This document shows, in pieces, positions 34,453-42,342 of a stretch of 64,000 bases of DNA. Within the stretch, counting starts at the first letter, position 1; every line of letters begins with the position of its first letter. The stretch comes from Pleurocapsa sp. PCC 7327. GTDB taxonomy: Bacteria > Cyanobacteriota > Cyanobacteriia > Cyanobacteriales > Microcystaceae. Position numbers and translations under genes: made by a program. A model generated the notes under the pieces. The model ran no database searches. It was not told the origin of the DNA and worked only from the letters and a program-made list of their open reading frames with translations. The DNA lies in NCBI RefSeq assembly GCF_000317025.1, contig NC_019689.1:248001-312000 (forward strand), read 5' to 3'.

Positions 34453-35651
34453 TGTCCCAGTTCGATTGCTTCTGCCACTGTTGTCTTGTCGCTACTAGGG
34501 ACAATCTTCTTTAAGAATTCGACCACTTCAAACACGGCGCGATTGTCGATAGCAGCAACATTGGCCCGATAGCGAGCCAACTTTTGGGGGTCGAGAAACT
34601 CCTCGACGGCGCGATCGATCTCTCGAAAACTACGCAGCACCAACCCCACTTCCTTGAGTTGAACCCACTTGGCGTTGTATCGCTCGTGGATGAGCGTGGC
34701 AAAATTACATTCCACAATCACTGGCAGCTTCATGGCTATTGCCTCGCTGATGCTACCCGGACCAGGTTTGCCAATGAAAAAATCCGACAGATGCATATAG
34801 TAAGGCATGTCTTGGGTAAAGCCAGTCACAAACCGCTTTTGAAGACCTGGGCTATTGCGCAGCGCCACCACGAGTTCTTCATTAAGTCCGCAAATAAAGA
34901 TCAGCTGTAGTTGGTCTTGAAAACATTCCAGACGCTTGGCTATGTCGAGCATCACTTTAGAACCCTGACCCCCGAACATCACAAGTCCGGTCAGACAATC
35001 TGGAGCTAAACCCAAACGTTGTCTTTCAACTTTGCGATCGCAGTTTATCGGTTCGGAAAAACGAGGATGAATGACCATGCCCGACGTTTTGACGATGCGC
35101 TCTGGTTTTATTCCCAGAGAACAAGCTTGCTGAGCTGCTCTTTCGGTGCCGCAGATTGTATAATTGTCGGTTTCCGGTTCCATCCAAGATCCGGGTGGCA
35201 AATCCTCAAAATCGATCGGGACGGTTACATAGGGAGTGCCCGGTTTTACCTTTTCTAAACTTTCCCATGCTACTTTGTTATAAAACGCTACTATAGAAAC
35301 CACCAAATCTGGCTGTCGCTCGCGCCAATATTGCTCAAAAAACTTGAGACCAAAATCGTAATTGAGTTTGATCAGTAATTTATTAAGGCGAAACATCAAC
35401 GGAAAAAGCCACGTCCAGCCGCTTTTGAGCATCAGGTTGTACAAGTCATGAGAAGAAATTCCGAATAACTCATAGATATTCACTATGCTTTGTTTCTCTG
35501 CTAAGCTCGCCACTAGATCGTCCATATCGGTTACATTGAGCTGCCAAGGCAGTTGTTGCTGCTCGATGACCGAACGGATTGCATTATAGGTGGCGTAATG
35601 CCCTCCGCCACCCTGCGAGGTGAGAAACTCGATCGCAACTTTTTTTTTCAT
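34449..35651 (-). CDS. MGDG-synthase-like glycosyltransferase (GT28), copy 2
   Basis: A 400-residue glycosyltransferase of the GT28 type, related to monogalactosyldiacylglycerol synthases and to the glycosyltransferases of bartoloside-type lipid clusters. Key places are FLTSQGGGGHYATYNAIRS (N-terminal acceptor side, GGGH), VTVPIDFEDLPP, and the donor site DFFIGKPGPGSISEAIAMKLPVI (GKPGPGS.SE). It should attach a sugar from a UDP donor to a lipid-like acceptor on the inner face of the membrane. I take the ATG at 35651 over an upstream TTG. It has a paralogue at 38179-39330, so the product may carry two sugars. Confidence 0.88.
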   Translation of the reverse strand: MKKKVAIEFLTSQGGGGHYATYNAIRSVIEQQQLPWQLNVTDMDDLVASLAEKQSIVNIYELFGISSHDLYNLMLKSGWTWLFPLMFRLNKLLIKLNYDFGLKFFEQYWRERQPDLVVSIVAFYNKVAWESLEKVKPGTPYVTVPIDFEDLPPGSWMEPETDNYTICGTERAAQQACSLGIKPERIVKTSGMVIHPRFSEPINCDRKVERQRLGLAPDCLTGLVMFGGQGSKVMLDIAKRLECFQDQLQLIFICGLNEELVVALRNSPGLQKRFVTGFTQDMPYYMHLSDFFIGKPGPGSISEAIAMKLPVIVECNFATLIHERYNAKWVQLKEVGLVLRSFREIDRAVEEFLDPQKLARYRANVAAIDNRAVFEVVEFLKKIVPSSDKTTVAEAIELGQ

Positions 35652-35693
35652 AATCGCCAAGTTTTATCTAATATTGCGGATGTAACGGTCTAG

Positions 35694-37238
35694 TTATTTT
35701 AATCTTTCAAGCAAATGTTCTCCGACCCGCAAAGCGTTCGCTATAATCGTGAGCGTTGGGTTCACAGCGGCACTAGACGGGAAAAAGCCACCATCAACAA
35801 CGTAAAGGTTATCAACATCATGAGTGCGGCAATTGAGATCGAGTACAGACGTTTTAGGATCTTCTCCAAAACGGCAGGTACCACACTGATGCCCGACATC
35901 TTTCAAGGACATATTTGCTGTCGTCAGGTAAAGCGACAACGATCCGATATCGTTGCGTGGCTCAATAGACCTTAACACTCGAATCCAGCGCTCGATCAAA
36001 CGTTTATACGCTTCGTCATTGTTATTGGTATATTCGAGATAAATTTTCTCCCCCTTGACATACACGCGATTGTTGAGGTCTGGCAAGTCTTCGGTCATGA
36101 GTAACCAACCAATCGCACGATCCGCTATTGTTTTATAGATTGCCTTGGGAACAAAAGATGGTCCATTAGCGGCAGCTCTGTCTGTAGTGATAGTACCGAG
36201 GGATTGCACGTTTCCCATTGGGTAATCAAAATCTTTATCTCCCCAATAAAAATCGTTAACGGAAAGCGTCTTGGAATAAACTATCGATTTGGGTCTTACG
36301 GTCAAAGCCACGATAAACGCAAGCTTATGCATCATGTAATTGCGTCCCACCAAGTCGGAACTATTTGCCAATCCGTTTGGATGTTTGTCATTAGCCGATC
36401 TGAGCAACAATACTGCTGAGTTGATGGCACCACAAGCAACAACAACGATATCTCCAGAAAAAATCTGACGCTCGCCTGCGATTTCTGTCTCCACGGCAGT
36501 CACTTCCCGACCCGACAGGCTAGTATGCAAGCGCAGCACTTTGGCTTCGGTCATTAAAGTCACATTGGGATAGGTTATTGCCGGACGCACGCCATTAACG
36601 TCAGCATCGGCTTTGGCATCGACCAAACATGCGAAGCCATCGCAAGTATCGCAACGAATGCAAGCACTAAAAAGACGGTTGACTTCATTGAGCTTAATAC
36701 CGAGCGGTTGGTAAGCAGGATGCAAGCCTCTATCCTTCAGCGCATCGTTGATTCGTTGCATGTAAGGTTCGTGGCTAATTGCCGGAAAAGGATAGTCTTC
36801 ACTGCTTGGAGGGTCGGTTGGGTCGAGACCTCGCTTACCGCGTACTTCGTAGAGTTTTTCAGCCCTATCGTAGTAGGGAGCAAAATCAGGATACTTCAGC
36901 GACCATTCTGGAGAGATCCCCCCTTTATGAAGGACTTTTTCAAAGTCTCGCTCGCGAAATCTGTATAGAGCGCTACCGTAAAATTTGGTATTGCCGCCGA
37001 CATAATAGTGCGTAAACGGACGCACGGGTTTGTCGTTCTTGTCGTACCATATTTCAGAAGTTCGATAGCGATTTTTGGCATAGATTGCTTCGGAGTCCCA
37101 ATTAGCTTTTTCTTTGGGAAGAAAAGTCCCTCGCTCTAGGACTAGAATTTTCTTTCCGCTGGGTGCCAAGGCATGTGCTAGAGTTCCACCACCAGCACCC
37201 GTACCAATGATGATGACATCGTAACGGTCGTTATTCAT
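35694..37238 (-). CDS. GMC-family FAD-dependent oxidoreductase
   Basis: A 514-residue flavoprotein of the glucose-methanol-choline type. FAD motif: VIIIGTGAGGGTLAHALAPSG, followed by LVLERG. The second signature, VVVACGAINSAVLLLRS, and the C-terminal NLYVVDGGFFPSSAAVNPTLTIIANALR are clear; the catalytic His/Asn pair should lie there (VNPT). A cysteine cluster CIRCDTCDGFAC lies near residue 200, as in some GMC enzymes with extra metal or electron transfer; this is only suggestive. The best start is the ATG at 37238, 46 bp after the SDR stop; the longer TTG version adds 15 residues. It probably oxidises an alcohol on the product or its sugar. Confidence 0.88.
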   Translation of the reverse strand: MNNDRYDVIIIGTGAGGGTLAHALAPSGKKILVLERGTFLPKEKANWDSEAIYAKNRYRTSEIWYDKNDKPVRPFTHYYVGGNTKFYGSALYRFRERDFEKVLHKGGISPEWSLKYPDFAPYYDRAEKLYEVRGKRGLDPTDPPSSEDYPFPAISHEPYMQRINDALKDRGLHPAYQPLGIKLNEVNRLFSACIRCDTCDGFACLVDAKADADVNGVRPAITYPNVTLMTEAKVLRLHTSLSGREVTAVETEIAGERQIFSGDIVVVACGAINSAVLLLRSANDKHPNGLANSSDLVGRNYMMHKLAFIVALTVRPKSIVYSKTLSVNDFYWGDKDFDYPMGNVQSLGTITTDRAAANGPSFVPKAIYKTIADRAIGWLLMTEDLPDLNNRVYVKGEKIYLEYTNNNDEAYKRLIERWIRVLRSIEPRNDIGSLSLYLTTANMSLKDVGHQCGTCRFGEDPKTSVLDLNCRTHDVDNLYVVDGGFFPSSAAVNPTLTIIANALRVGEHLLERLK

Positions 37239-37284
37239 TTTCAAGTGAGTCGTGTATGGTCCAGGTAAAGGGCTTGTGTGCAAT

Positions 37285-38118
37285 CTAGTTTTGTAAGAGG
37301 CTCTCAGCCTGCATTTGCTTTTGGGCGCAGCTTTGGTTGATCTCGACCACGCCTACCTTCTGAAAGACCGTATCTCCAAATTGTGGAGACAGTTGTGAAA
37401 TTGCATATAAGATTTTGGTCGGAAGTCCTTCGAGGACGACTTCCTTCTGGTTTTGCTTAATCGATTGAAGGACTATATCTGCTACTTCCGTTGGCTGAGC
37501 GACGTGTGCTGCACTCGGCGGTGTGATATCAAGAGCACGAAACATTCCGGCATCGGTAATTCCAGGACAGACCACCGAAACCCCGACATTGGTACTTGCC
37601 AATTCCTGCCGCATTGCATCCGACCACATAATCAAACCAGCTTTACTGGCTGAGTAGATGCTGTTATATGGCGATCCTTTTTTGCCAGCCCCAGAGGAAA
37701 TATTGACGATATGACCGCTATTGCGCTCTAGCATGCCCGGTAACACCAAACGGGTTAACTCCATCGCTGCCGCAAGATTGGTTGTCAGGATAGCTTGGAT
37801 ATCTTTTAAGGCGTACTTTTGAAAAGGTCGGAATTTTTCTATGGCAGCATTGTTAATCAAAATATCGACGGGTGCTGTATGTTTCTCGATCTGCTCGACT
37901 AAGACCGATAATTCTTCCAATTTGCAGAGATCGAAGGGGATGCCAATCCCTTTACCACCTGCGGCTTCGACCTCGGCACAGATTCGATCTAGACCTTCTT
38001 GAGAACGAGAAACGCCGACTACAGTTGCCCGCTCTTTTGCCAAAGCGCGGGCAATGAATGCGCCAATGCCACCTGAAGCCCCGGTCAAAACGACTGTTTT
38101 ACCTGCTATAGTTTTCAT
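37285..38118 (-). CDS. Short-chain dehydrogenase/reductase
   Basis: A 277-residue classical SDR. Cofactor site: VVLTGASGGIGAFIARALA (TGxxxGIG), with NNAA in ILINNAAIEKF. Active site: Ser in HIVNISSGAGKKG and Tyr-x3-Lys in YNSIYSASKAGLIMWS. Such enzymes reduce ketones with NADPH. Next to an oxoamine synthase, the comparable enzyme in sphingolipid pathways is 3-ketosphinganine reductase; the assignment here is by context only. The C-terminal tail after residue 225 is an extension typical of larger members of the family. It is 60 bp downstream of the first glycosyltransferase of the cluster. Confidence 0.88.
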   Translation of the reverse strand: MKTIAGKTVVLTGASGGIGAFIARALAKERATVVGVSRSQEGLDRICAEVEAAGGKGIGIPFDLCKLEELSVLVEQIEKHTAPVDILINNAAIEKFRPFQKYALKDIQAILTTNLAAAMELTRLVLPGMLERNSGHIVNISSGAGKKGSPYNSIYSASKAGLIMWSDAMRQELASTNVGVSVVCPGITDAGMFRALDITPPSAAHVAQPTEVADIVLQSIKQNQKEVVLEGLPTKILYAISQLSPQFGDTVFQKVGVVEINQSCAQKQMQAESLLQN

Positions 38119-38178
38119 TTCCAGTCTCCGTTCTATAGAAATTAAAGAGAGATCGCAATTCGGCTAGAATGCTTGTTC

Positions 38179-39330
38179 TTATACAAATTCTTTACTTCTG
38201 ACTTCTGACTTCTCAAGGATTCCCTCTAGAAAATCAACCACTTCAAACACGGCTTGATTATTGAGAGCGGCGGCTTTGGCTCGGTAACGGGCAAAGTTTT
38301 CGGAGACGAGTAGTTGTGCAACAGCGCGATCGACCTCTCGAAAATCGCGGACTACGATACCAAACCCATTACTGGCGATCCACTCTGGGTTGTATCTTTC
38401 TTGAAGCATGGTGAAAGCATTGCTGACCGTAATCACGGGCAGCTTCATTGCCAGCGCCTCGCTCATACTTCCAGGACCGGGTTTGCCAATGAAGAAATCG
38501 GACAAATGCATGTAGTAGGGGATTTCACTCGTATAATTTTCGACGTACCTCAGCAAGCGGCTTTGGCTGCGGCGCAGGGTATCTGCTAGTTTTTTATCGC
38601 GTCCGCAGATGAGAATGAGTTGGAGATTCAGCGGCGATCGCTCTAGAGACTCGGCAACCTCTAGCATGGCATTGGAGCCGCGACCGCCAAACATGACTAA
38701 AGCTGTCGGCAAATCTGGATCTAAGCCCAACCGTTGTCTTTCAACTTTGCGATCGCAATTTATCGGTTCGTAAAACCGAGGGTTAATTATCACTCCCGAA
38801 GTGCGGAGAATTTGCTCTTCCCGATAACCCAATTCTTGGGCTTGTTCGACCATCCGTTCGGTGGGACAAATTAAAAACTGATCCTGTTGCTCTATCCAGA
38901 AGTGAGGGGGACAATCTGCAAAATCGATCGGAAGAGTAATGAAGGGAACATTCGGTAGGGTCGCCTGCAAGCCTTCATAAAGGATTCGGTTTATGTATGG
39001 AAACAAGGAAATTACGATATCTGGCTTGTGCTGGTACAAGTAGCTTCTCAGCCGCTTTAGCCAAGCAGAATAGTTAAGGCGAACTTTTAGCTTCAGCGAG
39101 GGAACCAGGATCGGTTCGTTAAAAATTCTGACCCAGCTTCCCCAACTTTCTTTGAGCACTAGATTGTTATATACCGTTTGCGGAAGACTCGTCCCGCCGA
39201 TTTCTTTAAAAAATTCGACGACATGGAATTGCCAAGGCAATTGCCGCATCTCGATCGCTTTTTGCAGAGCATTGGCGGTGCTGTCGTGACCTCCGCCCAT
39301 ATCGGCTGACATCAAATAAACTTTTTTCAT
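38179..39330 (-). CDS. MGDG-synthase-like glycosyltransferase (GT28), copy 1
   Basis: A 383-residue GT28-type enzyme, a paralogue of the 34449-35651 gene. It shows the N-terminal SADMGGGHDSTANALQKAI, ITLPIDFADCPPHFW, and the donor site DFFIGKPGPGSMSEALAMKLPVI (shortened motif GKPGPGSMSE). A middle stretch EPINCDRKVERQRLGL is identical in both copies. The last residues (SEVRSKEFV) are written by three heptanucleotide repeats (ACTTCTG-type, 38194-38214). Likely role: sugar transfer to the lipid product, probably with a different acceptor or sugar from copy 2. Confidence 0.88.
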   Translation of the reverse strand: MKKVYLMSADMGGGHDSTANALQKAIEMRQLPWQFHVVEFFKEIGGTSLPQTVYNNLVLKESWGSWVRIFNEPILVPSLKLKVRLNYSAWLKRLRSYLYQHKPDIVISLFPYINRILYEGLQATLPNVPFITLPIDFADCPPHFWIEQQDQFLICPTERMVEQAQELGYREEQILRTSGVIINPRFYEPINCDRKVERQRLGLDPDLPTALVMFGGRGSNAMLEVAESLERSPLNLQLILICGRDKKLADTLRRSQSRLLRYVENYTSEIPYYMHLSDFFIGKPGPGSMSEALAMKLPVITVSNAFTMLQERYNPEWIASNGFGIVVRDFREVDRAVAQLLVSENFARYRAKAAALNNQAVFEVVDFLEGILEKSEVRSKEFV

Positions 39331-39408
39331 CTAGTTAAACCTCTCAATTAAGAGCAATAGTCGCAATATCGACATGCTTAGCTACGAAGTTTTGGCAGTT
39401 GAGCTAGC

Positions 39409-40401
39409 CTATAGTAAATCCGTTTTTTGTAGCCACTCCTGTGTCCGTCGCATTCCCTCTTCCAAATCGATTTTTGGCTCGTAACCTAGCTGACTTCGTG
39501 CTTTAGCGATGGAATAAGCATGGGGGCGAGTTACCCAATTTACGGATTGTGGTAAAGCATCGGGTTTTTGACCGACAACTGACTGACCAAAACAGCGCAG
39601 CCAAGCGATAAACTTGAGTACGCTCGCTGGCAAAGAAAAGGGTGTAGGTGCATTTCCTATTTCCGCCAGGCGCGTAAAATACTCTTTCCAGGACGTTTCT
39701 TGTCCGTCTGTGAGATTAAAGGCTTCTCCATAGGCTTCTTTTTCTACTGCCAGAAATATGCCCTCGATTAAATTGTCCACGTATACGTGGTTCATGACTC
39801 CTCGCCCGCCATTAGCCAATGCAAATACTCTTTCGCGCATTAATTGCAGCGGTCTAACTACCCAGGATGTGCTTCCAGGTCCGTAGACATCTCCCGGTCT
39901 AATGATGATGATGCCGAAATCTGGCGGGGCATTGAGTTTTAAGAGTTCTTTTTCGCTTTCTATTTTTGTCTGACAGTAAGGATTGTTCTCTCCACGGAGT
40001 GGTCCCTCTTCCGCGACACCCTCAGGAAAGTTAAAGCCATATACCATCACGCTTGAGAGATGAACAAAGGTGTTTGCGCCAGCATTTTTAGCGGCTTTAG
40101 CCATATTAAGGGTGCCACCAACATTGACCTCATAAAAATCCTTCGGCGAGCCACCTTCTTTAACAATGGCAGCCGCATGCAGAACGATGTCTACTCCTTG
40201 GCAAGCTTTTGCGGCAGCTACGGGATCGGTGATGCTGCCTACAATTACCTCGGCACCTAGTTTTTGTGCTGCTTGAGCTTTTTCTTGGGAACGTTGCAGT
40301 CCTCGAACTTTCATCCCCCTAGATAGAGCGATTTCGGCAGCCCGCAAGCCAATAAAGCCACCAATTCCGGTAATGAGAAGCGTTTTGTTTTCAAGATTCA
40401 T
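39409..40401 (-). CDS. NAD-dependent epimerase/dehydratase (extended SDR, 3beta-HSD-like)
   Basis: A 330-residue extended short-chain dehydrogenase. NAD motif: LLITGIGGFIGLRAAEIALSRG. Catalytic Tyr-x3-Lys: NNPYCQTKIESEKEL, with Ser in VHLSSVMVYG. The overall form is nearer to 3beta-hydroxysteroid dehydrogenase or OleD-like enzymes, which act on beta-keto or beta-hydroxy lipids, than to sugar epimerases. That would fit a polyketide or fatty chain as substrate. It starts 22 bp after the stop of the TubC-docked gene, so the two are probably co-translated. Confidence 0.85.
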   Translation of the reverse strand: MNLENKTLLITGIGGFIGLRAAEIALSRGMKVRGLQRSQEKAQAAQKLGAEVIVGSITDPVAAAKACQGVDIVLHAAAIVKEGGSPKDFYEVNVGGTLNMAKAAKNAGANTFVHLSSVMVYGFNFPEGVAEEGPLRGENNPYCQTKIESEKELLKLNAPPDFGIIIIRPGDVYGPGSTSWVVRPLQLMRERVFALANGGRGVMNHVYVDNLIEGIFLAVEKEAYGEAFNLTDGQETSWKEYFTRLAEIGNAPTPFSLPASVLKFIAWLRCFGQSVVGQKPDALPQSVNWVTRPHAYSIAKARSQLGYEPKIDLEEGMRRTQEWLQKTDLL

Positions 40402-40423
40402 GGCTCATCGTATGAATTAAAGT

Positions 40424-42292
40424 TCAGCTAGCACCTAGACTCTCTTTAAGGGAAGCAAAATGTTTGCCTCCCAGTTCGATTTGTCCCTGTTCCACGCCAG
40501 TTTTGATTCTGGCAACTAAATACTCCCAGTCAGAGGCGATGATATTGGTGCCATGATCTGGCTCGACCAAACCAGCTAAAGCAATGTCGCTCCCGTAGCG
40601 ATCGACGAGATTGCGGATGCCTAGAAAATTGAAGACTCCTGATTCATAAGTTCCACAAGGAACCGAGGGGTTGTAAACTCCAGTACAATATTCGTTTTTC
40701 GATTCAAACCACGCGAGCGATGGATACCCGTGAAAATGAACCATGGGTGCGCCATTTTCGATTAGATCCGGTGCGTACAAAGCTGCTGCCAGAGCCATAG
40801 AGACCATGACATAAATATCGTAAGAAGGTTTGATATCGCCTGCTGCCGGATCGATTCCTTTGGGTACTTGGAGTAATAATCTGTCTTGTAAGCCAATCCT
40901 CAAAACATCAGTTTCTAGGTTGAGGTCGGTTTTCTTTGAACCCGATCGAGAACTGACAAGCCATAGGTCTGGTAGCTGCTTAAATACGTATTTTTCCCCA
41001 ATCCTGGTTTTTATATATCTCCTACCGATGTCATTCTGACGCAGTTCGTCACGACTGAACCCTTCGATAGGGGACAGACTTTCCCACTCTTGCTCGGATA
41101 TTTCCACCGCACCCACGTATTGCGGCGGTTCGGCGTAGGCAACAAAACCATAAGAAACGCCTGTTCTGCCATTTGCCATCCAGTCGACAATATCTCGATG
41201 GGACTTTCTTTTGACCGCATCATCAATCTTAAAACCAGAAGGGAGTAAACCCGTTGATGCCAACTCCCGACCCATTCTCACTAAATTGGTTGCATAAATC
41301 GATGCTTTCGGCTCGTATTCACCAATCTCAAATCGGCTTAGAGGCAATGGTTGAATGGGTACGTAAATTTTAGGAATTAAAGACTTACAAACGAATTCAT
41401 CAACTGACTCTACAGGAAACACCGAGTCTGAAAGGTTCATATTTAAGATAGAAATTTTGGTGTCGGAAACTCCGATCGCGATTTCAGAAAATGTTTCGAT
41501 TAAGGTATTTACACCAATAGGAATTTTCTGTTGATAAGGAATTTTTGGATCGATAAACTCTTGGTTGAGTTTTGTTAAAACGATCGCTTGAGTATTGGTA
41601 GGATCTTCCAGCGGTCGGGCATTCTCTTCAGCCCAACTGATAAACTGCATGATTTTAGAAGCAGATATCTGGCGATTTTTTAAAACAAAACGAGAATAGA
41701 ATTTATACAGTAACTCTGCTGCAAATATCTTAACTTTTCCAAGTAAAGAAGGACGTTTTTCTACATCGATAACAGCACTAACACCCGCTTTTATTACTCT
41801 TGTTGCGATCTTTTTTTTCCAATTTATAAAAGGAATCGTAATTTCGTAGTTAAACTCTTTAGTTGCTTCTTCCCAAGATAAGATCTGAACGCCATTGTCC
41901 CGCAGCTTGCGTTCTAACTCTTGTCTAAACTTTAAAATGGTTTCTTTTTTGTATCCATCGGGCAAAGGTCTAAAGGTAACTTTTAGCTTATTTGCCATAA
42001 TTTTTGGATCGATAACGGGAGGGATAAAGCCTGTAACTTTACGGCAATAACCTCCAATCAAACGACCAATTGTCTGCAAGCTAAGGTCTTGAGTTTCAGA
42101 AGTGCAAAGATCGCTAGCAGTTCCGTTATTTTGTTGCAGAAACGCCAGAATTTCTGTTTTGCGCTCGGCTAGCTTTGTGCGTATTTCTGGTGTTAGTAAT
42201 CCCTTTGGAGAATTAATCTTGAGTTTGTCATTATCTGCCCATAGCTGAACGCCTTGTTGATTAAGGTCATTCAAAAGCTCGGATACGTTCAT
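40424..42292 (-). CDS. Protein of unknown function with N-terminal TubC docking domain
   Basis: A 622-residue protein. Residues 1-55 are a clear TubC_N docking domain, the beta-hairpin module that begins many NRPS or hybrid PKS proteins: MNVSELLNDLNQQGVQLWAD..., LTPEIRTKLAERKTEILAFL. What follows (about 65-622) is not an NRPS or PKS domain and I do not recognise it. Conserved-looking places are VHFHGYPSLAWFES, NPSVPCGTYESG and LVEPDHGTNII in the C-terminal third; the His and Asp residues there could be catalytic. There is no membrane segment. It follows the second PKS by 50 bp. The PKS ends in the acidic/hydrophobic tail [12 protein letters not shown], of the type such docking domains bind. 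So this protein probably acts on the chain held by that PKS. Confidence 0.8.
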   Translation of the reverse strand: MNVSELLNDLNQQGVQLWADNDKLKINSPKGLLTPEIRTKLAERKTEILAFLQQNNGTASDLCTSETQDLSLQTIGRLIGGYCRKVTGFIPPVIDPKIMANKLKVTFRPLPDGYKKETILKFRQELERKLRDNGVQILSWEEATKEFNYEITIPFINWKKKIATRVIKAGVSAVIDVEKRPSLLGKVKIFAAELLYKFYSRFVLKNRQISASKIMQFISWAEENARPLEDPTNTQAIVLTKLNQEFIDPKIPYQQKIPIGVNTLIETFSEIAIGVSDTKISILNMNLSDSVFPVESVDEFVCKSLIPKIYVPIQPLPLSRFEIGEYEPKASIYATNLVRMGRELASTGLLPSGFKIDDAVKRKSHRDIVDWMANGRTGVSYGFVAYAEPPQYVGAVEISEQEWESLSPIEGFSRDELRQNDIGRRYIKTRIGEKYVFKQLPDLWLVSSRSGSKKTDLNLETDVLRIGLQDRLLLQVPKGIDPAAGDIKPSYDIYVMVSMALAAALYAPDLIENGAPMVHFHGYPSLAWFESKNEYCTGVYNPSVPCGTYESGVFNFLGIRNLVDRYGSDIALAGLVEPDHGTNIIASDWEYLVARIKTGVEQGQIELGGKHFASLKESLGAS

Positions 42293-42342
42293 CGTTTAAA
42301 AATCTCCCTATTTTATAATCTTTTTCAGAGCGAATTTGAAGT

